Under the pieces are notes generated by a model. It was not told the DNA's origin. It saw nothing but the letters and a program-made list of their open reading frames with translations, and made no database searches. From a virus, in the IMG/VR virus record IMGVR_UViG_3300025449_000447, positions 1 through 63,814 of that record: a stretch of 63,814 nt of DNA. The stretch is one strand, 5' to 3'. The number at the start of each line of letters is the position of its first letter. Position 1 is the first letter of the stretch. Positions 55,701 through 63,814 of the stretch are shown here, piece by piece. The translations under genes and the position numbers were made by a program.

Positions 55701-58283
55701 ATGACTAAACCAATTGCGCAAACTTTCTATATTAATGAACCCGTTGGTGGAACCGATGGAGTAGTATTAACTGCAGTTGATATCTATTTTGCATCTGTGA
55801 GCTCAAATTATGGTGTTGAATTGCAGATCAGAACCACTGATAATGGTAACCCAACAACTGATCGTTTACCGAACGGCCAAAAAGTGTTACAAATATCAGA
55901 TACGTATGCTTCTGATATTACATATCTTAAGAATGGCACATCAACGACCATATCAGCTGGCAGTAAAATTATTACAGCATCTGCTGATGCCACAGTCCCT
56001 ACAAGATTTGAATTTGATACTCCAATATTCTTAAAATCACAAACATCATATGCATTCGTTATTATTCCGATTGGTGGTAACCCTGATTATACTGTTTGGA
56101 CAGCAGAATTGGGTAAGACCGATGTATCATTAAACACCCCAATTACTACAAATAATGATACAGGAACACTTTTCTTATCTTCGAACGATATACAATTTAC
56201 AGCAATTCAATCTGAAGATATTAAATTTACAATTTACACAGCTGATTTTACTGTCAGTGGTGGTTCTGGTACTGCAGTATATACAATGTTTGATGAAGAA
56301 AATATGCAGTACAATAATCTTATTGGTTCTTTTACTCCAAATGAATTGCTTTTTATATCTGATACAAATTACAATTTGGCTAAATTGAGAATCGATTCTA
56401 CAAATACTATTCCTTTCTCAGTTGGTGAAACTGTTTACCAGAGTAATGGAAGCGCCAATTTAGCAACAGGTGTCTTGTATTATGCAAACGGTTCTTCTTT
56501 GCTTGTAACAAATACTGTTGGAGCTTTTGTTGCTTCTTCTGGAAACACGACTCTATATGTTCAGGGCGGAGCCTCAGGAGCTACTGTTAATGTGACATCT
56601 TATAGTCAAAATGTTATAGCTCAATCAAATTCTACTATCATAGTTCCGTTTACTGGGAACGGAACTGCAAATATTTTTTATGCAAACCAATCAATATATA
56701 TCGGTACGAACAATCGTTCATCAATGCAGGTTGGTATTGTTAATACTGTTATTAATTCTACAGCTTTTTCTCTTGCAGGAAATATATCATTCAGCGATAC
56801 CAATTCACTTTTAGGGCAAGTAAGAGGTGATGGTTTAGCTCTTAATGGTAGATTTAGTGGTTCTGTTGCTCAAAACATATCAAATAAGTATATGTCAACA
56901 AATTTTTATATTTGGGGATCTACGGCAAACGCTTCTTCTAATTTCTCCAACTCTTATGGAAAATACCTAATAGGAAAATCTTCTCAATCTTCAGCAATCA
57001 TAAATTCTAATTATAATAGATCTTATAATGCTATTATTCCACAATTTGCTGATATGACTTCTTTTTCCACAAATATCAATTATTATCTAACAGGTATTCA
57101 AAAAAATAATACTTCAGATTCATCTCCTATTCCTGTGGTTAATAATTCAGAAAAAGAATTTTACGATGTTGAAAGAGCTGTAAAAGCTAGATCAGACGAA
57201 CTTATCAATAATGGTGGCTCTTACACAACTTTAATTTCTGCAGAATTTACTACCGCAAACAATAAATTTTCTCCATATATTGATAGTATTTCTAATTACT
57301 CTACTTTTACTAGAAATTATACTTTCCAAAAATGGCAAACTTACGGATATGTTCTTTCTATTTCAAATGCCACTAATAGTTTTTATGTTTCTAGAAACAA
57401 TTCAGGACAACCTGTTTCTCAATCTAATGGTTCAGTTACAGTAACAGGTAATTTCCATTATGGAAACAGTAGTGTTATGTATATTTCAAATACTTCTGGT
57501 CCATTTCAGGCTGGTTATAGTATCTATGTTACAGGAAATTCAACTATTAATGCTTATGTTAATTCTTCACAAAAATACGGAGAAATATATAATACTAATC
57601 TAATTTATCCAAGATCAAGATATATTTCTAAAAACGTAGTTCTTGCTGATAAACAAGACGCCGAAGACCTTAAATGTTTCATAGCAGCATATCGTCCAGC
57701 AACAACTGATTTTAAAGTTTATGCTAAAATTCAACACAACCAAGATTCTTCAGCTTTTAATAATATATACTGGTCTAGAATGGTAGAAATATCTTCGCCT
57801 GCTTTATTAAGTTCTGGGACAAATCTAGATGATTTTGTTGAACTTGAATATGATTTTCCGACTAGTGTTTTCTTGGCTTCAAATAATGCACAATGCAATA
57901 CTTCTTCAGCTAACGTAACAGTTTCTACGACAGCAGGTATCGCAAACGGTAATTATATCTATCTGTATAATACTGCTGCTAATACTTTTATTGTTCGTAT
58001 GGTAAATTATGTTGCGAATAATACTACTCTAGTCCTAACTTCCAACCCATCAATCTCAACTACTGTTAGTGCTTATGCTGATATTGGTATTATTCCTGGA
58101 ATTGAAGACCAGACTGGAGCTTTCTTGTTCGCAAATAATAACAACATAGTAAGATACGTATCTAATACTGATGTCGTTTATGATAGCTTTAAGACTTTTG
58201 CTATTAAGATTATTCCTGTCTCAGAGACATCTTATATTATTCCAAGAGCCGCAGATATGAGATGTTTAGCGTTGCAGGTGTAA
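55701..58283 (+). CDS. Large virion structural protein
   Basis: 860 residues. It starts MTKPIAQTFYINEPVGGTDG then VVLTAVDIYFASVSSNYGVE, the start of a carbohydrate-binding-like jelly-roll domain common in tail structural proteins downstream of the DUF4815 gene. The middle includes a beta module (IDSTNTIPFSVGETVYQSNG, about 230-306) shared with the gp8-like protein. Ser/Asn/Thr-rich throughout. RRGGTAAAA-like spacing is normal. Likely baseplate periphery or fibre attachment (T4 gp10/gp11 region); exact equivalence not visible. Confidence 0.68.
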   Translation: MTKPIAQTFYINEPVGGTDGVVLTAVDIYFASVSSNYGVELQIRTTDNGNPTTDRLPNGQKVLQISDTYASDITYLKNGTSTTISAGSKIITASADATVPTRFEFDTPIFLKSQTSYAFVIIPIGGNPDYTVWTAELGKTDVSLNTPITTNNDTGTLFLSSNDIQFTAIQSEDIKFTIYTADFTVSGGSGTAVYTMFDEENMQYNNLIGSFTPNELLFISDTNYNLAKLRIDSTNTIPFSVGETVYQSNGSANLATGVLYYANGSSLLVTNTVGAFVASSGNTTLYVQGGASGATVNVTSYSQNVIAQSNSTIIVPFTGNGTANIFYANQSIYIGTNNRSSMQVGIVNTVINSTAFSLAGNISFSDTNSLLGQVRGDGLALNGRFSGSVAQNISNKYMSTNFYIWGSTANASSNFSNSYGKYLIGKSSQSSAIINSNYNRSYNAIIPQFADMTSFSTNINYYLTGIQKNNTSDSSPIPVVNNSEKEFYDVERAVKARSDELINNGGSYTTLISAEFTTANNKFSPYIDSISNYSTFTRNYTFQKWQTYGYVLSISNATNSFYVSRNNSGQPVSQSNGSVTVTGNFHYGNSSVMYISNTSGPFQAGYSIYVTGNSTINAYVNSSQKYGEIYNTNLIYPRSRYISKNVVLADKQDAEDLKCFIAAYRPATTDFKVYAKIQHNQDSSAFNNIYWSRMVEISSPALLSSGTNLDDFVELEYDFPTSVFLASNNAQCNTSSANVTVSTTAGIANGNYIYLYNTAANTFIVRMVNYVANNTTLVLTSNPSISTTVSAYADIGIIPGIEDQTGAFLFANNNNIVRYVSNTDVVYDSFKTFAIKIIPVSETSYIIPRAADMRCLALQV

Positions 58284-58284
58284 G

Positions 58285-58500
58285 ATGTATCAAAAAGTAA
58301 TCGATCATAAAGATCTTTTGAGAGATAGTAATAGTAAAGCCATACTGAATCAGGACTCTTCTTCGCTTAATAAATATAAAGAAGAGAGAGAATATAAACA
58401 GAAACTTGCAAACGTCGTTAATGAACATCAACAGCTAAAAGAAGATGTTTCTGAGATTAAACAGATGTTAAGAGAAATTTTAGGAAAAGCCAGTAAATGA
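58285..58500 (+). CDS. Small coiled-coil virion-region protein
   Basis: 71 residues, charged, with NVVNEHQQLKEDVSEIKQML forming a probable coiled coil. MYQKVIDHKDLLRDSNSKAI followed by LNQD is a recognisable start of small T4-like proteins between baseplate and fibre genes. Starts 1 base after the preceding stop and overlaps the fibre gene as ATGA. Role unknown; could be a trimerising adaptor. Confidence 0.62.
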   Translation: MYQKVIDHKDLLRDSNSKAILNQDSSSLNKYKEEREYKQKLANVVNEHQQLKEDVSEIKQMLREILGKASK

Positions 58501-60188
58501 CTATAACCATCTCACAAGTTACTAATACTCAGAGCTTTGGGACTTGGCTCCAGAGAACTAACGACATCGTATACATTATCGGAGCCAATGCAGTAACAGC
58601 AGATTCTACTTCTTCTGGTTCTGTTACTACTGGTAACGCATATGTGAATGGTTTCTTTGGCGCTAACAATCTTTTCGTAAATAATTATATTTCTGGTGGC
58701 GTCATGGGCGCTCCTAATACTCTTTACGTTACTTCAAACCTTAACGTAGTAAATGCTACAGCATTCTTCGGAAATGCTACTGCTAACGTAGTTCTTGGTT
58801 ATCTTTCTGCTCCAAGTTCTATTATGGAAGGTTTTGGTAACCAGAATAATTACGTACAGTTTGTATTACAAAATACTAACACTGGTATTAATTCTTCTAC
58901 CGATCTTGCTCTCTACAATAGTGTAGGTACGACATCTAACGTATTCATTGACTTGGGTATCAATGGTAGCAACTGGTCTGGTTCTTCTTGGACTATCAAT
59001 GGACCTTCAGATGTTTATCTCTATTCAGGTAATACCAATCTATCAATCGGTACACAGGGTCAGGCATATATCAACTTTTTCGCTAATGGAACATTAGCTA
59101 ACAACGAAGTCATGCGCCTTACATCAGGCGCGAACGTAGGTATCGGTAATACAAATCCAAATGCTAGATTACAGGTAACAGGAACTGCTAACATCAGCGG
59201 TAACGTTGCATTCGGTGGAGTTCTTCAAGTCGCAAATACATTAACTGTAACTGGTAATGCTACGTTCTCGAATACAGTAAATGCGACTGGTCTTGTTACT
59301 GTTAATACTTTCAATGCTACTGTCGCTAACTCAACAAATATAAATGCATCAAATAACTTTACAGTAGCTGGAGTTGTTCAAGCTAACTCTACTGTTGTTA
59401 ACGCAGCTTCTTTTGCAGTAGGAACTATTACTTCATCAAACGGTTTCTTTGCAAACTCTTCGTATGTTACTCTCGGCAACAGCTCAGTGAATACTTACAT
59501 AACTGCAAATGGTGTTACAACAAACACTGTTAATACATATGTCTTGAATGTTACTGGCCTGTTTATTGCTTCTAACTCAGCTCTCGGTAGTATTTTCCCA
59601 CCAGTCGGTTTTAGTAACACATACAGCATATCAAATAGTTCTTTATATTATTCGAACTCTTACATATATGCGATGTATACTAATAGCCTATCACCATTCT
59701 CAAGCCTGTTGACCATTACATCAAATACAAATATCAGTGGTGTTGCTAACATAGCTGGTAATACCACGATTACAGGGTTTGCTAATATCTCAGCAAATAC
59801 TACGATTGGTGGCGCAGCAAACATAGCTGGTAACGTTGCAATCGGTGGCGTGGTTTCTATTGCTGGTATCAATACGATGTATAGTAATACGTTTAATTTT
59901 AGCAGCACTGCTCAGATAACTGTCGACAGTTTCTCAGCTTCTACATTTAGATCAGCAGAATATCTCATTGAATTGACTGATTCCGGCACAAGTAGCTACC
60001 AGCTAACTAAGATATTATTGATCCAGGACGGAACTTCTGCTTATGCTACTGAATTTGGCACTATTGTTAACAATAGTTCTCTGTGTTCGTTTGTGGCCGA
60101 CATTAACTCTGGCTCTGTGAGATTGAGAGGAACACCAGCAACTTCAACAGTAGTTGCCAAATTTACAAGAAATACTATGGTGGTGTAA
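58497..60188 (+). CDS. Tail fibre-like protein
   Basis: 563 residues. N-terminus VTNTQSFGTWLQRTNDIVYI, then low-complexity Asn/Thr/Ala/Val repeats (TLTVTGNATFSNTVNATGLV). NVGIGNTNPNARLQVTGTAN is the GIGT-NP-xxxLxV motif common in fibre and S74-type proteins. The C-terminal 90 residues form a globular beta domain (AQITVDSFSASTFRSAEYLI). Probably a long or short tail fibre part recognising the host surface. Confidence 0.75.
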   Translation: MTITISQVTNTQSFGTWLQRTNDIVYIIGANAVTADSTSSGSVTTGNAYVNGFFGANNLFVNNYISGGVMGAPNTLYVTSNLNVVNATAFFGNATANVVLGYLSAPSSIMEGFGNQNNYVQFVLQNTNTGINSSTDLALYNSVGTTSNVFIDLGINGSNWSGSSWTINGPSDVYLYSGNTNLSIGTQGQAYINFFANGTLANNEVMRLTSGANVGIGNTNPNARLQVTGTANISGNVAFGGVLQVANTLTVTGNATFSNTVNATGLVTVNTFNATVANSTNINASNNFTVAGVVQANSTVVNAASFAVGTITSSNGFFANSSYVTLGNSSVNTYITANGVTTNTVNTYVLNVTGLFIASNSALGSIFPPVGFSNTYSISNSSLYYSNSYIYAMYTNSLSPFSSLLTITSNTNISGVANIAGNTTITGFANISANTTIGGAANIAGNVAIGGVVSIAGINTMYSNTFNFSSTAQITVDSFSASTFRSAEYLIELTDSGTSSYQLTKILLIQDGTSAYATEFGTIVNNSSLCSFVADINSGSVRLRGTPATSTVVAKFTRNTMVV

Positions 60189-60189
60189 G

Positions 60190-60513
60190 ATGGCAACAAA
60201 GGCTAACATAGTTGTTGATCAGGGTACTACTTTTAATACACAAATATCTCTTACTGATGATGCTGGTAATCCTCTAGATCTTACTGGCTATACTGGCGAA
60301 TCGCAGATTCGTAAATGGTATACATCAAGCAATTCTACTTCTTTTAGCGTCTCCCTTAGCACAGGAGTCGTAAATCTTTCATTAGACGCAAATACCACCA
60401 GCTCTCTTGCAGCTGGTAGATATGTGTATGATGTTGTCATGACAGACGGCACTGGCGTCGTTACTAGAGTCGTAGAGGGGATCGTTACTGTAACGCCAAG
60501 AGTATCACAATAA
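60190..60513 (+). CDS. Small virion beta-sandwich protein
   Basis: 107 residues from ATG 60190. NIVVDQGTTFNTQISLTDDA, DLTGYTGESQIRKWY and VYDVVMTDGTGVVTRVVEGI form a compact beta sandwich, a family often encoded among tail genes of T4-like marine phages. Probably an adaptor or decoration on fibres. Coupled to the next gene by overlap. Confidence 0.68.
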   Translation: MATKANIVVDQGTTFNTQISLTDDAGNPLDLTGYTGESQIRKWYTSSNSTSFSVSLSTGVVNLSLDANTTSSLAAGRYVYDVVMTDGTGVVTRVVEGIVTVTPRVSQ

Positions 60514-60776
60514 TGGCCAACATTAATGCTACAATAAGAAGACCAAACCTAATCGTAGCAAATACGGTCCCTCTTACTACGACTCAATCTAACCCACCAT
60601 TATCGCTAAAAAATAATGGTGCATCTTTGAATCAAAATTATATACATAATCTACTAGATGTAGTCGAAGATCATCCATCTGATGGAGCTACTCTAGTATA
60701 CAATGCGAATACGCATAAATACGAAGTAAAAAACATAACAATTAGCGTGACGAGCCTTGATGGCGGTTCTTTTTAA
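60513..60776 (+). CDS. Small tail-region protein ending LDGGSF
   Basis: 87 residues: a polar N-terminus (ATIRRPNLIVANTVPLTTTQ), then LDVVEDHPSDGATLVYNANT and a C-terminal SLDGGSF. The fibre encoded downstream ends LDGGTF, so the two share a terminal motif. Not otherwise recognised. Confidence 0.6.
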   Translation: MANINATIRRPNLIVANTVPLTTTQSNPPLSLKNNGASLNQNYIHNLLDVVEDHPSDGATLVYNANTHKYEVKNITISVTSLDGGSF

Positions 60777-60787
60777 GATGATTTTAT

Positions 60788-60795
60788 AATAAATA
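60788..60795 (+). promoter_or_regulatory. Possible late promoter before fibre gene
   Basis: AATAAATA in the 47-base gap before the 632-residue fibre gene, 29 bases from its ATG; AAAGGA follows as ribosome binding site. Confidence 0.55.
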
Positions 60796-60823
60796 TAAAA
60801 AACAATAACACAAAGGAACAACC

Positions 60824-62722
60824 ATGGCTAATAACCTAATTCAAATTAAAAGAAGTGCTTCTACAGCTACTCCATCGTCGTTGAATCCAGGCGAATTAGC
60901 CTTTTCCAACGTAGTTGGTGGTTCTGGTATACTATTCATCGGTTCTACTGATGGCGGTACTGTTGTTCCAATTGGTGGTGCTAGAACTCCAGGTACTCTT
61001 ACTGCCAACCAAGCTCTCGTAGCCAACTCTACTTCTGGTATTAACAGAATTTTAGCTGCTAACGTTGATCTTAATATCCTTAATGCTAACGGTAGCCCTG
61101 GAACTTCTGGTTATGTTCTGTTCTCTGGTGGTTCTGGCTCGAATGCATACTGGGCTGGTGCTGGTGGTCTTGGTGTTAACACTGCTGCTCAATACAGCTT
61201 TACCAATACAATTTCTTTCTCAAATACTGTAACATTCAGTACTTCTATCCTAGCTAACACTATTAATGCTACATCATATACCGCTGCTACTTATGGTGGT
61301 GCTACTAGTGGTTTCCTTGCTAACTCTACATTTATTGGTGTTGGTAATAACTCTGTTAACGTAAGCATCAATAGCACTGCATTTAGCGGAACTGCAAATA
61401 ATGCATTGTATCTTGGTGGAACAATCGCTTCTTCCTATGCTACTCAGTCTTATGTAACTAGCCAAGGCTATATAACATCTTCTGCTCTTTCTGGATATGC
61501 TACTCAGTCTTATGCTGATAGTTCTGCTAGCTCGTACGCCAGCACTGCATATTCCAATGCTATGGCGGATACTCTAACTCGTAATGCTACGTATACTGGA
61601 AACACTACGTTTAGCTCGGCCAATCATTCGATTACTGGCACCAATACATACATCTCATCTAACACTACGATTGCTGGTACCAATACCGTAATCTCATCGA
61701 ACGTCTTTATTACTGGCTCATCTCTTGCTGCTCCAGCGATCTCTCTTGGCGGCTCGATTATCCCAACTTCTAACGTATCATATGACCTTGGTAATTCTAC
61801 CAACGCTTTCAGAAGTTTGTATGTTGGTGGTACTACTGTCTATCTAGGTTCTGTGACCCTAAAAGACAGCAGCGGAACTCTACAAGTTAATGCTGCTTCT
61901 GGTGGCGCTGCTTCTGGTCTTGCTGTTGCTAACCTTACTCTTTCTACCAATACATTAACAATCGGTACTGCAGCATATCATGTTGCTAACGGTAACTTAG
62001 GTATCGGTAACAGCGCACCAACTGATAAGTTGTCGGTTAATGGCACTACCAATCTTGGCGCGAACGTTGTTATTGGTGGTACTAACGTATATGCTACTTC
62101 AGCAGTACTGAATGTTAAAGACATTATTGCTAGTGGTAACCTTACTGTTCAGGGCACTCTTACTACTATCGATACCAATAACCTACAGGTTAAAGATAAC
62201 TCGATTAAGATTGCTGATGGCCAGGCAAGTTCAACAACTTATGTTGACCAACAAGACTTCGTAGTTTATGGTACATATGGTAACACTGCGAATACTTGGT
62301 ATGCTGGTTTCTATCGCGACCACGCTGCGAGCACTGGAACAAACCCAGTATTTAAAATCTTCGCATCTAATACTGAACCTTCAGGTGTCGTAGATAATAG
62401 TGCTCCAGGATATAACCTTGGTACTGTTAATGCTTGGTTGACTACTGGCGCTTTTGTCGCTAACTCAACTGTAGTCAATATTACTGCGAATAGCACAGTA
62501 TCTTCTGCTCTTGTTGCCAACACCTTGACTCTTTCGAGCGCTCTTGCTGCTTCATACGGTGGTACTGGCCAGACTTCATATAGCACTGGTGACTTGCTAT
62601 ATGCATCATCTTCTTCGGCGCTAAGTAAGTTATCGGTCCCAGGTTCTGCTGCTAACGGCCAGGTTCTACAGATTACCAACAACCTACCAGCTTATGGCAC
62701 TCTAGATGGCGGTACATTCTAA
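60824..62722 (+). CDS. Tail fibre protein
   Basis: 632 residues. NLIQIKRSASTATPSSLNPG followed by ELAFSNVVGGSGILFIGSTD is the N-terminus of many cyanophage-type fibres. The shaft is Ala/Asn/Ser/Thr-rich with TQSYVTSQGYITS-like repeats. A conserved region GNLTVQGTLTTIDTNNLQVK with DNSIKIADGQ lies near residues 440-470. The C-terminus has LAASYGGTGQTSYSTGDLLY and LDGGTF. Receptor-binding role expected. Confidence 0.82.
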   Translation: MANNLIQIKRSASTATPSSLNPGELAFSNVVGGSGILFIGSTDGGTVVPIGGARTPGTLTANQALVANSTSGINRILAANVDLNILNANGSPGTSGYVLFSGGSGSNAYWAGAGGLGVNTAAQYSFTNTISFSNTVTFSTSILANTINATSYTAATYGGATSGFLANSTFIGVGNNSVNVSINSTAFSGTANNALYLGGTIASSYATQSYVTSQGYITSSALSGYATQSYADSSASSYASTAYSNAMADTLTRNATYTGNTTFSSANHSITGTNTYISSNTTIAGTNTVISSNVFITGSSLAAPAISLGGSIIPTSNVSYDLGNSTNAFRSLYVGGTTVYLGSVTLKDSSGTLQVNAASGGAASGLAVANLTLSTNTLTIGTAAYHVANGNLGIGNSAPTDKLSVNGTTNLGANVVIGGTNVYATSAVLNVKDIIASGNLTVQGTLTTIDTNNLQVKDNSIKIADGQASSTTYVDQQDFVVYGTYGNTANTWYAGFYRDHAASTGTNPVFKIFASNTEPSGVVDNSAPGYNLGTVNAWLTTGAFVANSTVVNITANSTVSSALVANTLTLSSALAASYGGTGQTSYSTGDLLYASSSSALSKLSVPGSAANGQVLQITNNLPAYGTLDGGTF

Positions 62723-62782
62723 GTTATCATCATCACATTACTGATTATATTATAGATTGAAACATTAGTCAAGGATTTTATT

Positions 62783-62983
62783 ATGAATGAAGAATTTATT
62801 AATACCTACATTGAGATGATGAACAATAAAGTGTCTGATCTAACCAAATCAGAAATTATGTTACAGACGAGATTGGCGATTGCTGAAAAATTAGTCGCCA
62901 CTCTCTTAGAAGATAAAACAAAATTAGAGGCGAGCTTAAATAAGAAAGCCTCTAAGACTACTAAAGAAGATAATTCGTTTTAA
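62783..62983 (+). CDS. Small coiled-coil protein between fibre genes
   Basis: 66 residues with a central amphipathic helix (LTKSEIMLQTRLAIAEKLVA and following) and a Lys-rich end. It stands alone between two fibre genes, after AAGGA. Similar in type to the 71-residue protein at 58285; perhaps a fibre chaperone or trimerisation aid (inference). Confidence 0.6.
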   Translation: MNEEFINTYIEMMNNKVSDLTKSEIMLQTRLAIAEKLVATLLEDKTKLEASLNKKASKTTKEDNSF

Positions 62984-62986
62984 TCC

Positions 62987-63000
62987 TCGGTATATACCGA
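62987..63000 (+). promoter_or_regulatory. Perfect 14-base palindrome before the TTG-start fibre gene
   Basis: TCGGTATATACCGA reads the same on both strands and begins shortly after the preceding stop codon. As RNA it gives a 5-bp stem with a 4-base loop just upstream of GAGGAG. It could be a weak processing or translational element. Confidence 0.35.
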
Positions 63001-63019
63001 TTGATGAGGAGAGCCAAAA

Positions 63020-63742
63020 TTGGCCAATAATACCTTTCAGGTAAAGAGAACGTCCACGACTGGCCGCACGCCAAATACGACAAACTCTGCCAATTCTCAA
63101 TACATAAATGCGGGCGAACTGGCTCTGAATATGACCGATCAGGTTCTTTATACTTCTGACGGTACGAATCTTATCATCATTGGTTCGAATACAGTAAATC
63201 ATAGAGTTAGTAATACTCTAACTGTTAATGCTATTTCCGCGAACGGTTCTTTAGGATCGGCAAACCAAGTACTGACTTCAAATGGTTCATCTGTTTATTG
63301 GTCAACACCAACAGGTGGTGGCGCATCAGTAACAATATCAGATACAGCACCATCTTCGCCTTCGGCTGGTAATCTTTGGTATAGCAGTGCTACAGGTGAT
63401 TTGTATATATATTACAATGATGGCGATAGTAGCCAGTGGGTTAGTGTTAACGAGACATATCTTGGCGCTCCTGTTAATACACCATTGTTTACTGGTCTTG
63501 CTACATTTAGTAACGGTATCAATGTTGTTGGTAATGCTACTTTTACAAACACAACTTTTAGCAATACCAATTTTGGCAATACAATATTCAGTGGTTCTAT
63601 AACAGCAAACAGTTCAAATGGAACAACTGGTCAAGTTTTAACATCTGGTGGTAGTAGTGGTAACGTATATTGGTCAACACCAAATACATCATTTGCTACA
63701 ACAGGTAAAGCCATTGCAATGGCAATAGTATTCGGGGGATAA
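63020..63742 (+). CDS. Tail fibre protein (TTG start)
   Basis: 240 residues. FQVKRTSTTGRTPNTTNSAN, then INAGELALNMTDQVLYTSDG is a typical fibre N-terminal domain. SDTAPSSPSAGNLWYSSATG is followed by a WVSVN element. The C-terminus is ATTGKAIAMAIVFGG, very common at fibre ends in T4-like marine phages. The start is TTG 63020 with GAGGAGAG about 8 bases before it; no ATG exists near the conserved start. Confidence 0.75.
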   Translation: MANNTFQVKRTSTTGRTPNTTNSANSQYINAGELALNMTDQVLYTSDGTNLIIIGSNTVNHRVSNTLTVNAISANGSLGSANQVLTSNGSSVYWSTPTGGGASVTISDTAPSSPSAGNLWYSSATGDLYIYYNDGDSSQWVSVNETYLGAPVNTPLFTGLATFSNGINVVGNATFTNTTFSNTNFGNTIFSGSITANSSNGTTGQVLTSGGSSGNVYWSTPNTSFATTGKAIAMAIVFGG

Positions 63743-63743
63743 T

Positions 63744-63814
63744 ATGGCTAATCCAAATATAGTTGGTGTATCAACAATTTATGGTAATACTAACTTACTA
63801 GCGGTAACAACAGT
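63744..63814 (+). CDS. Virion structural protein, 5' part only
   Basis: The frame starts at ATG 63744, one base after the fibre stop, and runs off the window: MANPNIVGVSTIYGNTNLLA. This start is typical of small T4-like marine phage structural proteins encoded beside fibres. Only 23 residues are visible. Confidence 0.55.
   Translation, partial: MANPNIVGVSTIYGNTNLLAVTT

Noticed and set aside
58600-63740. CRISPR-like or tandem DNA repeats in the fibre genes
   Set aside because: The recurring short words come from Asn/Thr/Ala/Val-rich coding sequence; spacing and sequence are irregular and no array structure is present.

Overview
The window is the genome of a T4-like myovirus (class Caudoviricetes), and the host is probably an alphaproteobacterium. 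The T4 identity rests on recognisable homologues of gp33, gp59, gp32, gp26/gp51, gp54, gp4, gp48, gp53, a gp27-like hub, gp5, gp25, gp6 and gp8, in recognisable T4 synteny. Exact TATAAATA-type late promoters support it. The host inference rests mainly on a phage-borne tmRNA gene that is circularly permuted (acceptor piece first, coding piece second), the arrangement typical of alphaproteobacteria. The DNA is A+T-rich (not counted). It carries tRNAs that read AGA and probably AUA, as expected for an A+T-rich phage in a G+C-rich host. Relatedness to the phiCr30/phiM12 group of T4-like phages is plausible but cannot be shown from the sequence alone.

Layout. 1-2.3 kb: end of a nucleotidyltransferase gene, glutaredoxin, two small conserved phage genes and a pyruvoyl-type S-adenosylmethionine decarboxylase. 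2.3-8.9 kb: a tightly overlapping sugar operon with a HIGH-type nucleotidylyltransferase, GmhA-like isomerase, GmhB-like phosphatase, transaldolase/aldolase, SDR, Gfo/Idh oxidoreductase, TylF-like methyltransferase, GT4 glycosyltransferase and HddA-like kinase. Together these look like a self-contained route from pentose-phosphate intermediates to an activated, modified and methylated heptose. 8.9-12.5 kb: replication and repair genes (RNase H/5'-3' exonuclease, PhoH-like ATPase, MGME1/RecB-like nuclease). 12.5-26.9 kb: about 44 small, mostly unknown genes. The first part is organised into small units, each behind a near-identical sigma70-type promoter. Among the small genes are a DUF932 protein, a PNK-type 3'-phosphatase, an MBD4-like DNA glycosylase and a GIY-YIG protein. 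Several hydrophobic micro-genes of 37-50 codons are included here and below.

26.9-30.4 kb: permuted tmRNA, an HNH homing endonuclease on the opposite strand, tRNA-Arg(UCU), a CAU-anticodon tRNA, then gp33, an acidic protein, gp59 and gp32. gp32 has a striking leader of five exact 9-nt-spaced AATAC repeats. 30.4-36.6 kb is a minus-strand late block, in transcription order gp4, a probable gp2-like protein, gp54, gp26/gp51 (joined by a probable -1 frameshift), a holin-like protein, and a 998-residue M15-peptidase protein that may be the tape measure. 36.6-63.8 kb is a plus-strand late block of baseplate and tail-fibre genes. It includes a gp8 enlarged to 1124 residues by repeat modules, and a 1917-residue DUF4815-like protein ending in three tandem Hint (intein-like) domains.

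The points most worth follow-up are the phage permuted tmRNA, the tandem Hint domains, the heptose operon, the gp26/gp51 frameshift and the gp32 leader repeats. Functional names come from motif recognition by eye; no database search was run.
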